A program made the position numbers and the translations under genes. Below are positions 59,157-64,000 of a stretch of DNA of 64,000 nucleotides, in pieces (positions within the stretch are counted from its first letter, which is position 1; every line of letters begins with the position of its first letter). This DNA is from Brachybacterium sillae (GTDB lineage: Bacteria > Actinomycetota > Actinomycetes > Actinomycetales > Dermabacteraceae), in NCBI RefSeq assembly GCF_025028335.1, contig NZ_JAFEUW010000001.1:744001-808000 (forward strand). Direction: 5' to 3'. Below the pieces are notes generated by a model. It saw only the letters and a list, made by a program, of their open reading frames with translations, ran no database searches and had not been told where the DNA came from.

Positions 59157-60457
59157 TCAGGCCTCGGAGACGTCGATCCCGTCGAAGGACGGGTTCTCGC
59201 CCTCGATGGAGGTGGCCTTCGAGCGGGCGCCGTGGGCGCGGATGCCGCGGCCGACGGAGACGGTCATCACACTCCCGCCCTTCTGTACCTCGTAGGTGAC
59301 GAGGTCCTCGCCCTGCGTGACGATCTCCCCGCCGACGGTGAGGCCCTCGAGCTCGCCGCCCTCCTGTACGGAGAAGGCGATGGCCTCGAGCTCCATCTGC
59401 ACACCCTTGACCAGCGAGGTGCCCTTGCCGCCGGTGGTGGCGAGGTCTCCGCGGATCTCGATCGGGCCGGAGGGGCGGGAGATCTGCACGCCGACGGAGC
59501 CGTCGCCATGGGTGCGCATCTCCTGGAAGGTGGCCTTCTTCAGGCTGCCGTCGTAGAGGTTGTAGCCGCGGGCGCCTGCGCCGACGGTCACGATCGGGCC
59601 CTCGACCCGCAGTTCACCGATGTCGCCGAAGTTCACGAAGCCGATGCCCGAGGGGCCGGTGGAGATGACGGCGCGCTCGGCCGCCCACTCCTGCACGGTG
59701 CCCCAGTTGTCGAGCACCATGTCGTTCTGCCCGTGGGTGGCGACGACCCCGCCGTTGACGACCTTCTCGACCTCGGCGCCGGAGACGACGAACACCCCGG
59801 CGGAGATGAGGTCGGCGGTGCCGGGGGCGATGCCGCCATCGGTGACGATGTCACCGGTGTACAGGCGGTCGATGCGCAACACGCCACCGTCTCCACGGCC
59901 CTCCTCGTCGCCGTGACCGGCGACGAACACCCCGGAGCCGCGCACCGGGGTGAAGGGGGTGCCGACGGCGAGGTCGTCGATGGTGGCGGTGACGACCACG
60001 GCCGGGTCGTCCTGGCGGTTCCACAGGGTGAAGCCGCCCTGCAGCACGTCGACGCCGTAGCCGTGGGGGCGCTGCACGCGGCCGCGGGTGTCGGCGTCCT
60101 TGATGCGCAGGCCGTCCACCTCGACGCGCAGCGACGTGAGGTTCTCATCGGCCACGAGATAGACGGACCCGACGGTGGTGACGTCCTCCAGACGCAGCGT
60201 GCCGACGTCGACCACGCGGGTGTCGTTGAGGATGGCGGCCTCATGCCGCTGGGTCTCGATGGTGACGCCACGCAGGGTGTTGTCCTTGGTCAGGCGCACC
60301 CCCTTGGCACCGAAGCGGAGGGTGCCGCCGGTGAGGGTGACACCCTCCGGCAGGGTGACGCTGGGACCGCCCGCGACGACACCGTCGATGACGATCTCCT
60401 TCTCCCCCGCCTCGAGGGCCTCACGCAGTTCCTGCGCGGAGGTGACGGGGGTGCCAT
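59157..60457 (-). pseudogene. Beta-helix-like repeat protein, frameshifted close to its start
   Basis: From about codon 6 the frame encodes some 425 residues of short beta-strand repeats with regular hydrophobic spacing (LPEGVTLTGGTLRF, LRGVTIET, LRLEDVTTVG, ISTGPSGIGFVNFGDIGEL), as in right-handed parallel beta-helix proteins. No signal peptide or membrane segment. The only good start, ATG at 60455-60457 with AAGGAG upstream, is one base out of frame: adding one C to the C5 run (G5 at 60447-60451) joins them as M-A-P-P-V-T-S-A-Q-E-L. As given, the first in-frame start is the GTG at 60299, which loses about 50 residues. Family and function not recognised. Confidence 0.75.
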
Positions 60458-60623
60458 GACGATGGCTCCTTCCCGGGTTCTTTCACCCTGATGACTGAAG
60501 ATTCAACTAATAAGAGGGCAGAGCCTCCCGATGACCCGATCGTCCTCGCCCCTCATCACCGTTCCCTGGGAGGGCGTCAGGCCCGGCCCGTCACCGCGGG
60601 AACAGATCCCGAAAGGACCCGGC

Positions 60624-61365
60624 ATGACCAGCTCACCGCTCACCCGTCGCTCCGTCTCCGCCCTCGCCCTCACGGGTCTGGGTGCTCTCACCCTGGCCGC
60701 CTGCAGCGCGGGCACCGACGACGCCGCTGCGCCCAGTGAACCCGCCACCGCCGACGGCACCTCCACGGGCTCCGCGCAGGGCGCCTCCGACGACGGATCC
60801 TCCGACGCCGCGGCCTCCGATGCAGGCGGCACCCTGGAGGTCGTGCCCGGTGCCTCCGGGGCCGACGGCAGCGCTGCCACCGGTGACCTGCCGGAGGTCT
60901 GGCCCCAGCCCGTCACCGACCCGCAGGAGGGCATGACCGACACCGCCGACGGCAACGCGGAGTTCACCACCGCCACGGCCACCACTCTGGCGGCCCCCGA
61001 GCCGCAGACCCCCTCCGATCTCGTGGAGCGTCTGCGCGCGGGCGGCCTGGTGATCGTCCACCGGTACACCGGTTCCGGCGGCGATGGGCACGGTGGTGCG
61101 GATGAACCGCGACCTCACCGGTTCCCTGAACTTCGACGACCCGGCCGAGCTGGCGTCGAGCCTGCAGACGCTGCGCAACCGCACCGTCACCGCCCCGCAG
61201 GACGGCACCAACACGGTGCTGTTCACCCACCAGGGGAAGTTCGACAAGGCCTGGGGCTGGTTCCCGCCGGCCGGGCAGACGATCATCTTCGCCCCCGACG
61301 GCTCCGGAGAACCGCTGGTGCTGGCGAACCTGCCGATCGCGGAGTGGACGGCGCTGGAGGGCTGA
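60624..61365 (+). pseudogene. Tat lipoprotein with histidine-phosphatase-like domain, internally broken
   Basis: ATG at 60624 with GAAAGGA upstream starts a twin-arginine lipoprotein signal (TRRSVSALALTGLG, lipobox LAAC) and an acidic Ser/Ala/Gly linker to about residue 140. SDLVERLRAGGLVIVHRYTG then resembles the start of a histidine phosphatase. At about 61075-61090 the coding frame jumps by +1 to one encoding MNRDLTGSLNFDDPAELASS ... GTNTVLFTHQGKFD ... EWTALEG, which matches the end of that fold. About 60 residues of the catalytic middle are missing. An internal out-of-frame deletion is the best reading; a sequence error cannot be excluded. Confidence 0.6.
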
Positions 61366-61378
61366 CGGCGCCGACGGG

Positions 61379-61699
61379 TCAGGCGTCGGCGGGGAGGTCG
61401 AACTCGTCGCGGGCGTCGGCCGGCACCAGGTCCAGGTACTGATCGGGGTGCTTGGCGACGGTGCGACGCACCAGCGGGCAGTACGGCAGCAGACCGAGGA
61501 CGCGCTCACGGATGTCGGCGAGCATCTCCCGCACAAGCACCCCGGCGTAGCCCTTGCCCTGGTGCTCCTCGGGCACCTCGGTGTGGACCACGGCGATGCG
61601 GTCGCCCGTGAGGGTGTAGCGGGCGAACCCGACGATCTCACCGCCGTCCTCGATCACGTAACGGTGGGTGTTTTCGTCGTCGCGGACGGTGGCGGTCAT
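61379..61699 (-). CDS. GNAT-like N-acetyltransferase (YjdJ type)
   Basis: The protein has 106 residues from the ATG at 61699, overlapping the MFS stop. The short GNAT fold with GEIVGFARY, VHTEVPEEHQGKGYAGVLV (acetyl-CoA loop Q-x-G-x-G) and LPYCPLVRR is typical of the single-domain YjdJ group. Substrate unknown. Its stop is 13 bases from the end of the opposite lipoprotein pseudogene. Confidence 0.9.
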   Translation of the reverse strand: MTATVRDDENTHRYVIEDGGEIVGFARYTLTGDRIAVVHTEVPEEHQGKGYAGVLVREMLADIRERVLGLLPYCPLVRRTVAKHPDQYLDLVPADARDEFDLPADA

Positions 61700-63048
61700 G
61701 GCGCTGCTCCTTCGGTGCGTGCTGCGCCGCTCACGGTACCGCCCGGCACGGCGAGCGCGATGAGCACGGCGGCCGCGAGCAGCAGCGCCACCGCTCCCCC
61801 GGCCGAGGACAGCAGTCCCAGACGGTCCACCAGCAGACCCCCGACGAGGGCGCCGCAGGCGATGGAGGCGTTGAAGGCGGCGCCGTTGATGGCGGTGGCG
61901 GCATCCTCCACCCCGGTGGAGACCCTCACCACCGCGGCCTGCACCGCCACGGACAGCGCCCCGGCGCACAGACCCCACAGCAGCAGAAGGGCGGTCGCGC
62001 TCAGGGGGGTCCGCCCCAGCAGCGCGAACGCGGTGACACCGCCGGCGATGCCGAGCACCACCAGCAACAGGCCGCCGCGGGCGCCCCGCTCCAGCACCGG
62101 CCCGATCGCGAAGTTGCCGAGGAGCCCCGCCACGCCGAAGCCGAGAAGCAGCGGCCCGATGAGGTCGACACCGACGCCTCCGCGCTGCTGCAGCAGCGGG
62201 CTCACGTAGCTGTACACGGCGAACTGCCCCGTGACCGCCAGCAGTGTCACCGCCGCCACGGCCCGCACCCCGGGGACGGCCGCGGCGCGCCGCATGCCCG
62301 TCACACCCACCGCTTCCGCCACGGGCACCGGCCGCACCCGGAACAGGACCACGATGAGCACCACCGCGGCGAGAGCGCCGACGAGACCGAAGGCCGCGCG
62401 CCAGCCGAGCATCGCCCCGAGCCACGACGCCAACGGCACCCCGAGGACGACGGCGGCCCCGATGCCGGAGAAGGCCAGTGCCAGTGAGCGCTCCGCAGGG
62501 GCGTCACCACCCTGGCGGATCGCGACCACGGGCAGCACCGACCAGTTCAGGCCGATGGCGAGGCCGGTGAGCAGGCGCGCGGCGAGAACGGTGCGGAAGT
62601 CGGGAGCGAGCACCGTCAGCAGGCAGGAGAGGATCACCGCCACCAGGGAGGCGATGATGAGCAGGCGTCGGTCGAGACGCCCGGCGACCACCGGCACCAC
62701 CAGCGATACCAGCGCGGCGAACAGACCGGGGACGGTGACGGTGAGGCCCGCCGTGCCGGTGCTCACCCCGAGGTCCTGCGCCATGAGCGTCAGCACCCCG
62801 ATGGGCAGCTCCTCGATGGTGATGAGCACGAAGATGCCGGCGGCCAGGGCCACCAGGGCCGACAGGGAGCCACGTCGTCCACTCCTCGAGGTGATCCCCC
62901 CGGGAATGGGTGCAGCCGACCGGGATGTCGGTGACGTGACGCGTTCGATGATGTCCTCCTGCTGGTCGCGGTGCTCTCCGACGCTACCCTGAGCAGGTCC
63001 GTGTCGTGCCTGCACCGGCACCGACTCGACCCCGTCGTGACCCATCAC
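61696..63048 (-). CDS. MFS efflux transporter (AraJ/CmlA-like), start uncertain
   Basis: The protein has up to 450 residues with twelve membrane segments starting about residue 60 (ALVALAAGIFVLITIEELPI), helix 2-3 loop AGRLDRR and TGQFAVYSYVSPLL. It resembles sugar/drug efflux MFS proteins. The GTG at 63048 has no good ribosome-binding site, and the likely -10 (TAGCGT, 62981-62986) lies downstream of it. If that promoter is used, translation would have to begin near 62949, where AGGAGG precedes ATC codons, or at another rare codon. Coupled to the GNAT gene. Confidence 0.82.
   Translation of the reverse strand: MMGHDGVESVPVQARHGPAQGSVGEHRDQQEDIIERVTSPTSRSAAPIPGGITSRSGRRGSLSALVALAAGIFVLITIEELPIGVLTLMAQDLGVSTGTAGLTVTVPGLFAALVSLVVPVVAGRLDRRLLIIASLVAVILSCLLTVLAPDFRTVLAARLLTGLAIGLNWSVLPVVAIRQGGDAPAERSLALAFSGIGAAVVLGVPLASWLGAMLGWRAAFGLVGALAAVVLIVVLFRVRPVPVAEAVGVTGMRRAAAVPGVRAVAAVTLLAVTGQFAVYSYVSPLLQQRGGVGVDLIGPLLLGFGVAGLLGNFAIGPVLERGARGGLLLVVLGIAGGVTAFALLGRTPLSATALLLLWGLCAGALSVAVQAAVVRVSTGVEDAATAINGAAFNASIACGALVGGLLVDRLGLLSSAGGAVALLLAAAVLIALAVPGGTVSGAARTEGAAP
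62981..62990. promoter_or_regulatory. Overlapping divergent -10 elements (MFS / DUF808)
   Basis: Plus-strand TACCCT (62985-62990) and minus-strand TAGCGT (62981-62986) share two bases. The plus-strand site would give DUF808 a leader of about 65 bases ending in AGGAG before its ATG. Confidence 0.35.
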
Positions 63049-63062
63049 CCAGGAGTGTTCCC

Positions 63063-64000
63063 ATGGCCGGTGGCCTCGCCGCCCTTCTCGACGACGTCGC
63101 CGCGCTCGCGCGCCTGGCGGCCGCCAGCGCCGACGACGTCGCCGCCGCCAGTGCCCGCGCGAGTGCGAAGGCCGCTGGCGTGGTGGTGGATGACGCCGCC
63201 GTCACCCCGCAGTATGTGCGCGGCATCGAGCCCATGCGTGAAGTGCCGATCATCGCGAAGATCGCGCGCGGCTCCCTGATCAACAAACTGCTCGTGATCC
63301 TGCCGGTCGCGCTGCTGCTGTCGCAGTTCCTGCCATGGTTGCTGACGCCGCTGCTGATGCTCGGCGGCACCTACCTGTGCTTCGAGGGCGCAGAGAAGCT
63401 GTGGGAGCACCTGCGCGGTCACCACGCCGCCGACCAGGCCGCGGTGGAGCAGGGCCCTGAGGCGGAGAAGAAGATCGTCTCCAGTGCTGTGCGCACCGAC
63501 CTAATCCTCTCCGCGGAGATCATGGTCATCGCCCTGAACGAGGTGGCCGACCAGCCGCTGCTGAACCGGGCGATGATTCTCATCGTCGTCGGTGTGGCGA
63601 TCACACTGCTGGTGTACGGGGCGGTGGCGCTGCTGGTGAAGATCGACGACATCGGCCTGGGCATGATGGAGAAGGAGTCCGAGGCCTCGCAGCGCACCGG
63701 ACGGATGCTGGTCGCCGCCATGCCGAAGGTGATGACGGCGATCAGTTGGATCGGCATGATCGCCATGCTCTGGGTGGGCGGCCACATCATCCTGGTGGGC
63801 CTGGACGAGCTGGGGTGGCACGCCCCGTACGCCGCGGTGCATCACCTGGAGGAGGCCGTGCACGGGGTCCCCGGGGTCGGTGCTGCCCTGGCATGGCTGG
63901 TGAACACCTTCTTCTCGTTCCTGCTGGGCCTGGCCTGGGGTGCGGTGATCGTCGCGCTGCTGCACCTGCTGCCGTTCGGGAAGAAGCACGGCGCGGACGG
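63063..64000 (+). CDS. DUF808 family membrane protein, C-terminus beyond window edge
   Basis: ATG at 63063 with CAGGAG upstream; the frame is open to the right edge (312 codons seen, near the usual full length). N-terminus MAGGLAALLDDVAALARLAA, then ALLLSQFLPWLLTPLLMLGG, DLILSAEIMVIALNEV and a C-terminal helix pair, all typical of DUF808 (E. coli YedI). Five or so membrane segments. Function unknown. Confidence 0.92.
   Translation, partial: MAGGLAALLDDVAALARLAAASADDVAAASARASAKAAGVVVDDAAVTPQYVRGIEPMREVPIIAKIARGSLINKLLVILPVALLLSQFLPWLLTPLLMLGGTYLCFEGAEKLWEHLRGHHAADQAAVEQGPEAEKKIVSSAVRTDLILSAEIMVIALNEVADQPLLNRAMILIVVGVAITLLVYGAVALLVKIDDIGLGMMEKESEASQRTGRMLVAAMPKVMTAISWIGMIAMLWVGGHIILVGLDELGWHAPYAAVHHLEEAVHGVPGVGAALAWLVNTFFSFLLGLAWGAVIVALLHLLPFGKKHGAD

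Overview
The window is a 64 kb piece of a very GC-rich chromosome from an actinobacterium. The evidence is the 16S and 23S rRNA sequence type, a mycothiol-dependent formaldehyde dehydrogenase, a PriA-type HisA, a monomeric isocitrate dehydrogenase, many ATGA start/stop overlaps and several apparently leaderless start sites. The 16S gene and the gene set fit Micrococcales, most likely a Dermabacteraceae member near Brachybacterium; the genus is inference. Nearly all of the window is core chromosome. I see no phage, insertion sequence, CRISPR array or tRNA gene.

Region 1 (1-11.4 kb, minus strand) is a five-gene surface locus. It starts with a 2,080-residue membrane-anchored protein made of Ig/cadherin-like and fibronectin III repeats, followed by a MoxR ATPase, a DUF58 protein, a transglutaminase-like membrane protein that has lost its catalytic Cys and His, and a zinc-ribbon protein cut by the window edge. 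Region 2 (11.6-20.1 kb) has a polyprenyl diphosphate synthase, one complete rrn operon (16S-23S-5S, minus strand, with recognisable promoter, RNase III processing stems and terminator) and tyrS. Region 3 (20.1-29.2 kb) is the full arginine cluster argCJBDFRGH, read from a leaderless argC promoter; argJ is interrupted by a one-base shift that fuses it in frame with argB. Region 4 (29.3-39.9 kb) is pheST, then mscR with its metallo-beta-lactamase partner in the opposite direction, a CopD-CtaG fusion and the infC-rpmI-rplT-tsnR group; infC begins with AUC.

Region 5 (40-48.6 kb) is histidine biosynthesis: hisD alone, then hisC-hisB-orf216-hisH-orf51-priA-sseB-MFS, tightly coupled and containing two unnamed proteins, one only 51 residues long. 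Region 6 (48.6-64 kb) is mixed: a ZIP transporter, a solitary ectoine synthase without ectAB, an Nramp-family protein with altered metal-site motifs, NADP-isocitrate dehydrogenase, an alpha/beta hydrolase with acylphosphatase, a PRC-barrel/DUF2382 stress-type protein, a TauE/SafE permease, thiol peroxidase, PPK2, a frameshifted beta-helix-like protein, a decayed Tat lipoprotein phosphatase, a GNAT protein with an MFS exporter, and a DUF808 membrane protein that runs off the right edge.

Two genes (argJ and the beta-helix gene) are broken by what looks like the same event, one base missing from a C run. Sequencing error, real mutation or phase variation cannot be separated from sequence alone.
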